Shown here: positions 40,347 to 52,200 of the stretch, one piece after another | How positions within the stretch are numbered: the first letter of the stretch is position 1 | Layout of the letters: every line of letters starts with the position of its first letter | Origin: Paraescarpia echinospica | Taxonomy: Eukaryota; Annelida; Polychaeta; Sabellida; Siboglinidae | Assembly: GCA_020002185.1 (NCBI GenBank) | Contig: CM034543.1 | Coordinates: 11,588,746 to 11,652,745 of the forward strand | Reading direction: 5' to 3' | DNA length: 64,000 nucleotides | Program-made: the position numbers and the translations under genes | Notes under the pieces: generated by a model | Told to the model about the DNA's origin: nothing | Databases searched by the model: none | What the model saw: only the letters and a program-made list of their open reading frames with translations

Positions 40347-42311
40347 ATGTCTAATCCAAATTTACCTAAGTACGAAGTCCTTCTAACTAACCTAAAAACA
40401 TATAACTCAATATTAAAGAAAAATATTCGTACTGCCAAACAAATGTACTTTGAGTCACGCTTTAACCGATATAAAGATGACATCAGAAATACATGGAAAA
40501 CCATAAATGAATTTATCTCCAAAAACAATTCAAACAACACTGTTTTGTTTAAAAGTAACGGCATAACTATAACAGATAAAACGGTTATTGCAAACCAATT
40601 TAACAACTTTTTTACAAGTATAGGTCAGTCGACAGCACAAGACATTCATTACAATGGAAATAAGGATTATAATTACTACTTAAATGATAATGTCCATTCC
40701 GTTTTCAGTCTATTAAATGTTGATGAAGAAATAGTCAAGAAAACCATTGAAAGCCTTCCCAATAAAAACAGTAGTGGCTGTGACGGTATTTCCTGTAAAC
40801 TTTTGAAAATAATTGAACCCTCCATCATCAAACCATTAACCCTGGTAATAAATCAAGTAATAAATACTGGTATATTTCCCGATACACTTAAACTCGCTAA
40901 AGTAATTCCTATTTTTAAGAAAGATGACCCATCTGATTTTAAAAATTATAGACCCATATCTCTTCTTCCAACAATTTCAAAAGTGATAGAGAAAATAATA
41001 TCTAGTCAACTAACAGCATACTTTAATGATTCTGATCTATTTGTTAAAAATCAATATGGTTTTAGAAAAAAACACTCTACCGAGTATGCATCACTTGAAC
41101 TAATATATATAATAATTACACAAATTGATAAAAATTATGTTCCTTTCAGTATTTTTCTTGACCTCTCTAAGGCCTTCGATACAATTGATCACTCGATACT
41201 ATTAACTAAACTAAGATATTATGGATTACAGGGTCCTACCCTGAATCTGTTTAATAGCTACTTAAGCAATATAAGACAATACCCCGAATTTCAAAATGAA
41301 AGTTCTGACATCCTACCTATCACAATTGGTGTACCACAAGGATCTATTCTTGGTCCCTTATTATTCATAATATACATTAATGATTTTCCTAAAGCTAGCG
41401 AAATGTTTAACTTTATTATGTATGCCGACGATACCACCTTATTTAGCACCATCAATCATTTTCAAGGTAACTCCCCAAATAGAAATATAGAATCGGCAAT
41501 AAATGATGAACTCCTTAAAATAATTGAATGGTTAAACATTAATAAATTATCATTAAACAGAAACAAATCCAAATATATGATTTTTCACATGTAAAATAAA
41601 GCTGTCGATAACTTTACGCTCAATATAAATGGTACAAACATTGAAAGAGTAGATGAATTTAATTTTTTAGGACTTACTTTAGATACAAATTTAAATTGGA
41701 ATAAACATATTGAAAAAGTATCAAACAAGTGTTCCAAAACAGTCGGCATCTTAAACAGACTAAAATATGTCTTTCCCCTAGAAATTAAAATTATCTTATA
41801 TAATACGTTATTTTTATCACAAATCAACTATTGTATTAAGGTGTGGGGATACCAAGGTAGTCGAATGTTAAAAATACAAAAGAAAGCTATGAGAATTTTA
41901 TCTATAAGTAAATATAATTCACACTCTGAGCCACTTTTCAAAAAATTGAATATATTAAAAATTGATGACATGTTAAAATTACATGAACTTAAGTTTTATT
42001 ATAAATACGTACATCATGACCTCCCTGCTTACCTATTAAATTGGAAAATAATTACAAATGCTTACGTACACAATTACAACACAAGGAAAAAAACAGAATT
42101 ACACCCTTTCAGAACAAAACATGAATTTGCCAAAAGATGTCTTAGATACAGTTTGCCACATGTCATAAACAATACCTCAAAGCTAGTCACAGAGAAGATT
42201 GGAACACATAGCTTCAGAAGTTTTGATAATTATGCAAAAAACAATTTATTAGAAAAATACGTAGATACGTGTACAATATTAAACTGCTATACATGCTATC
42301 ATAGTCATTAA
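40347..42311 (+). pseudogene. LINE reverse transcriptase, one in-frame stop
   Basis: One reading frame of 654 codons broken only by TAA at 41592-41594. It contains the pre-RT linker (KQMYFESRFNRYKDDI), RT motifs NYRPISLLPTISKVIE, LDLSKAFDTIDH (motif A), GVPQGSILGPLLFIIYIND (motif B) and YADDTTLF (motif C catalytic aspartates), then the thumb FLGLTLDTNLNWNKHI and a C-terminal NYNTRKK/FRSFDNYAKNN region. The protein copies its own RNA at the target site in intact relatives. The first Met at 40347 is only where the truncated copy starts. A single stop suggests recent insertion. Group: Jockey/CR1/L2 lineage, exact clade not decided. Confidence 0.9.
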
Positions 42312-42347
42312 AACTGTATTAATGCACGTGATATGTATGGATATGTA

Positions 42348-42377
42348 TTGTATATATATATATATATATATATATAA
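42348..42377. repeat. TA microsatellite in LINE 3' UTR
   Basis: Run of TA inside the nested LINE, after its stop codon. Confidence 0.85.
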
Positions 42378-43824
42378 ATCAGCATATGGATATTGTATTT
42401 GTGCATACACACATACATATCAAGTATATTGAAGTGTACTATTGACAACTAGTATTTGTTTATTTTACCATACCTTTTAATACTCCAATACATGCATATA
42501 TGCAATCTAGTAGCTCGGTTTCTTTTCTTTTCCTGCACTTTTACATTTACATTTGCACTTCCTTCGGTAAATTTGAGTTGAAACAAATTATTCTTGTGGC
42601 TCCTATGAGAGCGACTGTTATTGTCTTAATAGGAGTCACAGACCCCATCTAATTTGAAATTACACTGCATTTGTATATATATATATGCCTGTTCATGTTA
42701 CGTTAATTTGATATTATACACATATTGCAATTGGGTCTAAATAAAACTTTCTTGTTCTTGTTCTTGTTCTTGTGGGTGTTAGTAGCGTGAAAATGTTTAA
42801 ACATAAAATGGTCACATACCTCAGAAGGGCGGCATACACTATATAAAATGGTTGGACTCTCGACCAGCCGAAGTGCTTCCTTGTCCGCCTGCCATCTAGA
42901 GTTAATTCTATGGGCGGCAACCTTGTTAAATCTTGTTAAATCTATATTTATACTTGCATGCTATATAACTGGCATGCGCGAACTTGTATACGCGCAACGA
43001 TATGCCTAGTCAAAACGCAAAACAAAATTGTTCATGAATTGCAGTTGGTCGCATTGAAGATACGCAGGTGTATAGCTGATACTGACATCCTTTTTTAATT
43101 GAAATACAAATGGTGGGCTGACCCGGAGCTTCAGCACGACATCGATGTCGGACCTGAACGTGGGAAGAGGGGGGGCAGGGTGCTGTTGAAGATTTTCCGC
43201 CGGAGCGTCACCATCACTCCGCTGTCGCCATTCCACCGTCGCCCTGTCGGATCGGAAAACGGGGGGTGGGGGTCGTGTTGTTGGAACATTTCCGCGGCGA
43301 CGTTCATAATCTCAGAATGTCTAGGGGGCCACGTCACGGAAGCACATTCAAAAAGGCTAGAGGACACAGTACTCTAGCGCATGCATAACACGGCCAAATT
43401 CCAAAGTTTTAAGCCCCCCTGGATCTGCCTTTGCATTGATAATTGAACATGTACATTTTCATTTCATATGATATCACTACATTAACCCTTCAATAATATA
43501 GTTACTGAAGAAGATACAAATACGGCTATTTAAATGAACCTGTACGACGTTGCAGGTCTGGCTGACTTTGAAATATGTATGAATACTGCTTACAATATGC
43601 GCATTCTATGTTATTAAATGGTTAGTACATTTCTTAAAACTGTATGTTATAACATTGAGACAAACCAATATTACCATTTGTCACCGACTTTTGATTAGAC
43701 CAGGTCAAAACTAATTTAACAGATTGCAAAAAGGGTTTCACTAAAACTAATTTATAATTTTGTTCACTCGAGGTAGCACACCGTAGTGGTTAATATATTA
43801 GTCTGAAAGTTTGTAACGGGACGA

Positions 43825-44185
43825 TGGAAAATAACTCAATGAGGAGAACATTTAACTGAGGCAATGCGGACTAATTTGTTCACGTCTTGGAACCAAGAGA
43901 AGGTCAGCGCAGAAGTACAAAGAAGATGGTGGACACGGACCGGGCACGTGCTGAGGAAGAACGACAACAACCACTGATAACACTCACGCGAACGCCCGAA
44001 GGAAAGAGGAAAGTGGGTCCCTAAAACATTTTGACGAACCACTGTTGAAAAAGTACAAGACCAACTGGGATAGAAAACAAGGGGCGAAGCAAAACGCGTA
44101 GCCATTGACAGAGTGATATGGGGAGGTTCTACAGCAGTCTTATGGACCATAAGGTATTGGTAGTGTAGGTGCGAGGTGAACCCAT
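43825..44185 (+). mobile_element. LINE C-terminal relic, copy B
   Basis: Counterpart of 20585-20945; a further 6-8 bp deletion near 43975 removes part of the CCTGCCTGATAAC-type segment. Confidence 0.6.
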
Positions 44186-44931
44186 GCATCAAACAGCAGC
44201 AACTGAATTCGAGCGCCAGTTTCAGAGTCCAACGTCAAGTAATGCTGGCTACAACATTCCAATCGACAATTAATCACAACAGCTAATGTATATTTATCGG
44301 CGGTGTCTCTATGCGTATGGTACTGCGTCTGCATACCTACCAAGTTACCACAACAGGGTACCGACCTGATTGTCATGCTTGCTTGTTCGGGTTTATGAGG
44401 TGTACGTATGCATTCCGGAATGCGTATACAATTAAGTTTTGGTCTCTCTGGCACAGGCCGACAAGTGGTGACCCAATTACTACACTTATAATACACGTAA
44501 CACGTTCGTGAACGAGATAACGAGATTGTGCTATTGTATCTACAACGCAATAAAATACAAACGTTTTTTTCCTAAGTACGCGTTACACGTTAGTTTCATT
44601 AATTTACTGTAGTGTTTTTAGTAAAACGCCCTCCTTTTATGCGTTGTCGTCACACATATAATAACAATACTTAATTTTATTTCCGCAGACCCTTATCTTA
44701 CTATGTATGTTATGTTTATAGTATTAAAAGACATTAGAAATTGGTAAGGTCATCCAGGCTTGGGCCTTATCAATATTTGGTCATGTTACAAGGCTTGATA
44801 TGTTGATCTATGCACTTCTGCTTATTCAATGGTATATCGCGGTCAGACGGGGATCAAGCACCGTCTCACAACCAACTTGTAACACTTTAATTTCTCATGT
44901 TGATGAACAATGTCGTACAATTGTTAGGTAA

Positions 44932-46845
44932 TTTAACAAGATTTAACAAGATTGCTAGGTGGCACGTGGACAAGGAAGCCCTTTGGCTTATCGAGAGTCC
45001 AACCCTTTTATTTATGTGAATCCCGCCCTTCTGAGGTATGTGACGATTTCATTATAATTTTATTAACATATTCACGCTACTAGCGCCCACACAATCAGCA
45101 GATAATATGTTCCATTCATTTACAGTCCTTTGTGAAAATGAGAACTTGCTTATATATAACCTACACTGCTCCTTTGCTAATGTAAGTTCACGTCCTCTAG
45201 TCCTTCTATCTTTCTTAACTGAGAAAACAATATTTATATCAATATTTTCATAACCATTTATTATTTTAAACACTTCTATTTGATCTCCTCTCAGTCTCCT
45301 GGTCTCTAGTGTTGTTAAACCACATTCTTTTAGGCGAATTTCATATCTAAGATCCCTCAGTTTCGGTATCATTTTACTCTGTACTCTTTAAAGCACATCT
45401 ATATCCTTCTTGCGATATGGCCTCCACGCTTGTATACAATATTCTAAATGAGGCCTCACCATTGTTTTGTACAGCGGTATTATTAGTTATTTTTCCTTAT
45501 ACGCTATATTTCGCGTAATTAATCCACGGATTTGATTTCCCTTTGAAGCTGCAATTCCGCACTGCTCTGAAACCTTCATATCAGCACTAATGGTTAACCC
45601 TAAGTCCTTTTCTTTTACAGTAGTATTTAGTACAGTACTCCCCCATTGTATATTCTACCTCTTCGTTCCCATGTCCTGTGTGGAGGCATTTACATTTCCC
45701 AAAATTGAACAGCATTTGCCACCTTTCAGACCATTTGATCAACCTGTCAAGATCATCTTGTAAATGCTGTCTATCTCCATCACTTTTAATCCTTCTAAAC
45801 ACTTTTGTATCATCCGCAAATTTCAACACCTTGCTTGTTATTTCATCATCCAAATCGTTGATATATATTAAGAATAATATAGGTCCTATTACTGATCCTT
45901 GTGGTACCCCACTCAATACCGATTTCCAGTTTGAAGGAAATACTGGAATTACACATTGAAAAATAAGACAGCAACAGAATGCTGGAATATACTAAAGAGT
46001 GAAATGTAGTGCATAGTCAATAAATTTGTACCATTGAAAAAACAAAAACAAACACTTATCGAAAGAAGCCCTTAGAAAAATTAAGTATAAACAAATGATG
46101 TGGAAGTCATGTAGACGTACTGGAAATGATTATTTTATGCGTATGTTCGAAGCAAACAGAAAGTTCAAGATAAGGTCGGTCCTCTAGAAGATAGTGCTGG
46201 AAATATAATATCAGGGGGATTCTTAATGGCAGAAGACCTGAATGAGTATTTTAGTTCACTGTTTACCAGGGAAGATATTAGTTCACTGCCAGTACCAGAG
46301 GCTAAGTTCAAGGGGGTAGATTCAGACTATTTAGGACAATTAATTGTAACTCCCAGAAATGGTAGCTAAGAAAATAAGGGCTACGAAAGATAATAAATCA
46401 CCTGGAGTGGATGGGATTACGCCCAAACTGCTATTGGAAATTGTAGAACAAATTAGCGTACCGCTTGCAACAGTTTTCAATTTGTCATTAGAAGAGGGAG
46501 TGGTTCCTTTAGAATGGAAAGGGGCCAACATTATACCGTTATTTAAAAAAGGTTCGTGAAACAAGTCAGATAACTATAGACCAGTGAGTTTAACATCAGT
46601 GATTTGCAAATTATTAGAAAGACTAATTAAAGATCACATGGTGGATTTTCTTGTTAAACATAACTTGATAAACCCATCTCAACATGGTTTTTTTTAAAGC
46701 GAGGTCATGCTTAACAAATATGTTTTGGAAGACATCACTAAGTGGGTAGATGAGGGATCACCAGTAGGTATCGTCTACTTAGATTTTCAAAAAGCTTTCG
46801 ACAAAGTACCACTTCAAAGATTACTGTTTAAACTAAACGGTAGAT
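44932..46845. mobile_element. CR1-like LINE with 5' inversion, copy B
   Basis: Counterpart of 21679-23602 with identical inversion junction and stops. The TCTTGTTAAA tail has two units rather than three. Confidence 0.88.
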
Positions 46846-47247
46846 GACTGAGTCATCCCCTTCAATGCTGAAGGATAAGCATATGGATTGATTTAAGAAC
46901 TGTAGCGTCTATAGCAGATACAGTGGGTAGAGTCGAGGCCAAGACCTATGCTGTTTGATCAATAAATCCCCAAAGTGAGATGCAAAGTAAAAAAGAACTA
47001 CAAACAATAGGGAAGTAAGTGACACAACAGCGATCTTTTGTACCATAGCAAGTTGCAATACCTTTGTGTGCAGACAATGTGTGCCGTTATATATTGTAAC
47101 AGTGAATCGCTTTGGTTCGTAACACTGTACCTAAAAGCGCTATATGAAGACAGGGAATTGTAGTTATAATTAATTTTATTAACAGTCGACGCAAGTTTGC
47201 CTGTGTTGCGACAAATAGTTAAACCGTTGGACGTACTACTGTTACAA

Positions 47248-47702
47248 GTTGTACACATGCAATTATTATGTAAAGCGAACGTGATTGTCTTTACAAACCA
47301 AACCGTTCCAAGTTGAAATGTTGCAACGTGTGCCATTGCAACATGTACCGGAAAATAATTTCGCTGTTAAGACATTTTCGGTACTCAGACATACTACTGC
47401 ACATTCCCATTAGGACTATGCCAGGAGATTCTCCTGACTGAATAATTATGAAGGTTGACATGATTAAACTTATTGTTTGGATTAGTGCTTGGTCGTTGCT
47501 TTCCCAAGCGCGCTAGCCGTCTTGTGCATAACTCCAAAATACGTTATTCTCAACAATCCGTCCATAAAAAGCAAATGATACGACTTGATGATATTAAACA
47601 GCATCACAGAACGAATAGAAAGTGTTACACCTTGCCTGTACCAAACATATTTATAGGTGAACACAAGTTGTGGCCATTGAGGAGAGTCCAGGTGCCATAC
47701 GG
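47248..47702. other. Single-copy sequence after the duplication
   Basis: No gene recognised. Frames of 80-110 codons exist on both strands but none has a domain or splice support. Confidence 0.45.
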
Positions 47703-47960
47703 AGCGCGACAGTGTAGTGATTAGCACATACGCCTGGCATGCTAGAGTTCTGAGTTCAAAACCCGGAACGGGTAGGCATGATATTTGGTGTAAAAACAAG
47801 GTTGTCAACATCGGGGACTGTGTATCCGTAATGAATCGGAGAAAACGTCAATGTCGGTCTCGTCTCAATTGTGGGCTTAAAAGAGATCCACTGAGGACGA
47901 CAAGCACCGTGGCAGTGACCACCCTCAGTGCCAGAATTGAAAGGACGGTTTGGCGACAAT
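47703..47960 (+). mobile_element. Second type of tRNA-derived SINE
   Basis: The head reads CAGTGTAGTGATTAGCACAT followed by GAGTTCAAAACCC, consistent with A and B boxes. The body continues with TGTGTATCCGTAATGAATCG and CAGTGACCACCCTCAGTGCC. It does not match the family at 24991. Only one copy is seen here, so its ends are approximate. Confidence 0.5.
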
Positions 47961-49060
47961 GTTCTGCAAAAGGCTGACTTGTTGAATGAGACCTCATAAG
48001 ACTATTTTAACCAGTATGTAGACAGTCTAGTAAGTAAATACAACGTTGCCAAGTGCTGGAAACAGGTAGAATTGTATAACTAGTGGGGTCCACTGGACAT
48101 CGCTTTCATTGACGCCACCCAAAAGTAATAAATTGTCGCGTCTATTTACGTCGTTCCCTCGGTCCCTGTATTGTGTACAAAGAAGCAGCAATTTCGCACC
48201 TCACCAGATGAACGGCCCGGGTAATATATAGTTGTTGTTTATCGGCTGTGTAGTAATGTATCAACTCAACGGGCTACCCCATATATTACGTTGTATGTTT
48301 TGACCATATAAGAGAGACGACTTCGTCGGACACGACCGTCCTTTGTGAGTTCTCGCTGTGCTGACGATAATGACATTCATGTTCTTAGAATTAATACATT
48401 TCAGCGACGTCAAGGTGCGCTTTATATAAGAAAGAATGTTTGAGAACAACTTAGGTATCTTTATTTTGAATTCTAGCTCGTAAATTGTGACACTGGATGA
48501 CAGAACAGTCAATACGCCAACACACCCCTTCCGAAACGTTAATAATAAAAGACACCTGCAAGAAGCCTCATCATCGCATGGAACGACATGCCTAAATCAT
48601 TCGAACAGCAAACTTGTAGGTGACAGGTCTAGTTGTTCGACACTGTCATCGAAGTAACTGAAGAAACAGTCTGTACCACGTAAGTACTTATTCATATGCC
48701 CAAACGCTTAACTTTAAAACGATTTTAGATATGTCGCAGAAATGCAATTTCCATGTAGGGGTTCTTCGGCATTCCATGCCTATTATTAACACGGTATTAA
48801 ATAAATGGAAGGCCATTTTCTCACCCACACATGTTTTTCTAGTCACGACTGATATCTACAGAAACTAGCTCAGGCTCCACGCCAGTTTATTATATTATTA
48901 CGAACAGGTAGTCAGATTACGTAGGGCTATTGTTATTAATGATACAAGACGTAGGCAAGCGAAATGAAGCATTCCATCAATTTTCATTTTATGGCAGACT
49001 TGTAGATAAGCCAAATAGTGGACATGATGTTCCTCGCAGGAAACTGACATCAGTTAATTC
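47961..49060. other. Upstream region of the third LamG gene
   Basis: Nothing recognised between the SINE and the CA/TA microsatellites. It presumably holds the promoter of the gene at 49268, but no core element can be assigned. Confidence 0.4.
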
Positions 49061-49064
49061 TAAC

Positions 49065-49108
49065 TAGCGCGCGCGCGCACACTCACACACACACACACAC
49101 ACACACAT

Positions 49109-49141
<33 letters not shown>

Positions 49142-49160
49142 ATTATATATATATATATAT
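49065..49160. repeat. GC, CA and TA microsatellites just upstream of the third LamG gene
   Basis: GCGCGCGC, CA runs and two TA runs in a row, ending about 108 bp before the start codon at 49268. Confidence 0.95.
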
Positions 49161-49267
49161 AAAATCTTCTGTTTGTGGTAATGAGAAGACGTGCTCTTTG
49201 TACACACGTTTCCAGTTTGAATGGTGTATTTTCCTTTACGAATGGTTATTATTTTAGCAAACTGAAC

Positions 49268-52200
49268 ATGGCGAGCGGATTGAGCCTGCGTCTGTTTGCC
49301 TTGGCGGTGATGATTGGAGTCATGCCTCAAGCTACAGGTACCCCACAATACTATGTCGGCAGTATATTGTGTGCAAGATGGCAATGTCATTAGTTGAACT
49401 GACACGAAAGTCACATTAGGTAATTCCGTCAATTGAGTTGAAAGCCGGTTCAACCGCTAAATGAAATGTATGTTTCATATATACTTGGCAAATTGAAACT
49501 GTCTATGTGCGTCGGCTTGTCGCCACTTGACGCTGTATTCAGATCTTGTTCACTGCAGACGTTATTGCAATAACATAATGTGGAAAACTACTCCCTCTTA
49601 AATTGAGGTATCCCATTTCGAATCAGACTGGACAACGTTCAAATATGTCGCGCGTAAACAGTGTAATTAATTTTATATGCCAAGATGATTTTATAAAAGA
49701 ATGCTTTTGTTATCGTGATAGAAACAATAATATTGATCGTTATAATGGGTACCTTGGGATCCCGTGAACAGCTTCATATCTACGTATATGTAAAGTTGGA
49801 CCGCGTTTGCCCTTTTCTCGCCGAATGTTGGGCGGAACTGTTTCTCATCGTACTTGTTTTTCGATGGTGCCATCGCAGCGAAAATTGGTATAATCGAGTT
49901 GATATGAGACAAGATGCCTCTCATTGGAGAATACTTGACATTCACTTTTGCGGTATAGTCACAAACGTGATGCAGTCCGAAATAATCGAAGGACCTGTGT
50001 GTTATATATTGGACATCATGGATCGTTGTGCTGAACATTGCAGCTCACAAGGAAATCACTTGTCTGACGTTTGACAAAGGCTTCGGTGCTCTGTTCGGGG
50101 TATGGACGCAGGTCAAGGGAACGGTCATATGGGACGGGATTGGATCGTCCGGCAGATGCGCTTTCTTCAATGGGCAAGGTGGCCATATTAACTTACCGCG
50201 CTTTCAAAGGTACCGCATCATTCAACATTTATATATTATTATGTACCACAGGTCAATCTTAAAATTGCCGTCACTAGTATAAAGGTAAATCTGTTTGATA
50301 ATAATATTGTCAGAAATAAAACGTATATCATACGTTTAATGTTTACATCGGAAATACTTTAGCAGCCCTTTCTACAAGATGGCGATATCGGTTATTGTTA
50401 CTGTAGATGAAAGATCTATGATGGTGTTGCAAAACACAGTCTTGTTGTAAATACATAATATTACGATTTTGAAAGTAGTATGTATGTTTCCTCGTACATA
50501 CTCTCTAATATTATTATAGGTAGGCAAGACACCTTTGCTATTTTCTGGGGGAATATTTTAGGGTAGATATGGATTTTAATATGCTATTGGTTGTTTTTAG
50601 AATGACATGTAGTTCTCTTACCAGTACCTTTGACCAATATCATACATTATTTACGTTTGGCAAATAGTTTTAATGGAAACTAGCTATTAATATTTTAGTA
50701 TAGATATTCCAATTGATACCATCCAGTTTTCTTTCATTGACTGTCCAAAGTGTGATTCTTGCTGTGTGTGATAGTGCTACAAGAAACTGCGTTTCACGTT
50801 TACGCATTGACCATTGAGAACAGTTTTTTTACCAAGAGAAACCGTGACCAAAAAAACACAAAGCGAGAAACAAATGCAGAACATGCTTACACGCCAGTTA
50901 GCCTTTTTGTTATTTATGTTCTTTGTCGAGGCGACGCTGCACCTCAACCTACGCGCATTCGTGAACAACTAACTAGAACGACTGCGAAGTACTGATCACT
51001 GCTGCAAAAATTCACCCACGATTTACTGAGACCAATAGGAAAACGTATAGTTCAATGGACAACTAATAGTGTATTATTCTAGCTAATTATTAGTTAATAT
51101 TTGTCAGGCTATTGTTTATCCAAGTTTTATATTAATTATTGTTTCAATATATTTAACTGACAGTGGTAGTGTGTATGTATACACATTCATATATTATTAG
51201 TTTCTATTTTTATTTCTCTATTTTATGTGTACGTATTGTTATACTTAGTTTAGGTTTATCGACTATTGTTTGAAAACATTACTGAATTTTGCATTTTGCT
51301 ATTGATTTTAGTGAATAAGTAAACTTTTTATTGTTACTGTTTTAAATTTTAACATCTAGATATTGCAGGCCAGCAAAACCATTTGTTTTACATTGCGCTG
51401 CGATGTATTCTTGTCGTACACACCATCGCAAAATCACGTACCTTCCTTATTATGCCGTAAGAACACTAAGAGTCGGCTACCTTCGGTGTTTGGTAATCAG
51501 AATCATCTATAGAGTACAATACACACATTTGGGGGCAGTGCAACTGCATGTTCTCCCAGACGCCGAGGCCCAATCGCCTCTGTCTGTGTTCATTCGCGTC
51601 ATTGGTCGTTTATCCCATGGTCTCCTACCTGTTTTTTTCTATAACAAGACACGTAGATAGTTATTTCAATTAACTTACATGTTTGGGGTATATTTTTCTG
51701 TTATTCGGAGAAACGTAGACAATGTGAGGAGTGGGCAACAATCCAGAGAAGTCACTATTGGTGTGGTTTTACTTTCGCTTTATCGGCATGCCGCAATAGG
51801 TGACAGCAGAAATTAAATGGGAGCGATTTGACTATCAAAACACTATAACGGTGATACCCCAGCCCGTGCCGTGTTGCTCCATGAGTAGGTGTAAGCTGGT
51901 AACAATTATTCTGACTGACCTTGTTGTAAATACGACATGTTGGTTATTATAAATAAAAACATTACTGACAATCTGCGTAATGCTCTTGTAAGTACATGGA
52001 TTTATATTTATGTCGACAGCGCTTACGATTCGTGGAGCCAGTTCTCAATTAGTTTGTGGTACAAACGAGTGCTCGACTCCCATATGGTTCTACTGAACAC
52101 AGAGATGTGTGGGGATATGTCGGCGCTGAAGATCATGTTCTTTCCGGGCCATGGAATACAAGTTTCCCTGGCATCAAAGAACGGTGGCGCCTCGGTCCAC

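Larger units (their letters stand above)
40338..42771 (+). mobile_element. Nested, 5'-truncated non-LTR retrotransposon with nearly open RT
   Basis: Insert boundaries are set by comparison with the uninterrupted relative at 21850 (minus): host sequence breaks after CTGATT and resumes at GTGGG. The body has an RT ORF, an imperfect 3' hairpin (GGCTCCTAT / ATAGGAGTC, 42599-42637), an AATAAA at 42740 and a (CTTGTT)n tail at 42751-42771. No apurinic endonuclease domain is present, so it is 5' truncated. No target-site duplication is evident. It is absent from copy A. Confidence 0.88.
39731..42942 (+). mobile_element. CR1-like LINE, 5' truncated, interrupted by a nested LINE, copy B
   Basis: Same relic as 18978-19680. 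It keeps an extra flank (AGATTAGTTAATAAGAAAG to CTGATT at 40272-40337, and TGGGTGTTAG to 42782) and carries the LINE at 40338-42771. Outside the insert it ends with the same TTAAATCTTG tail. Confidence 0.75.
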
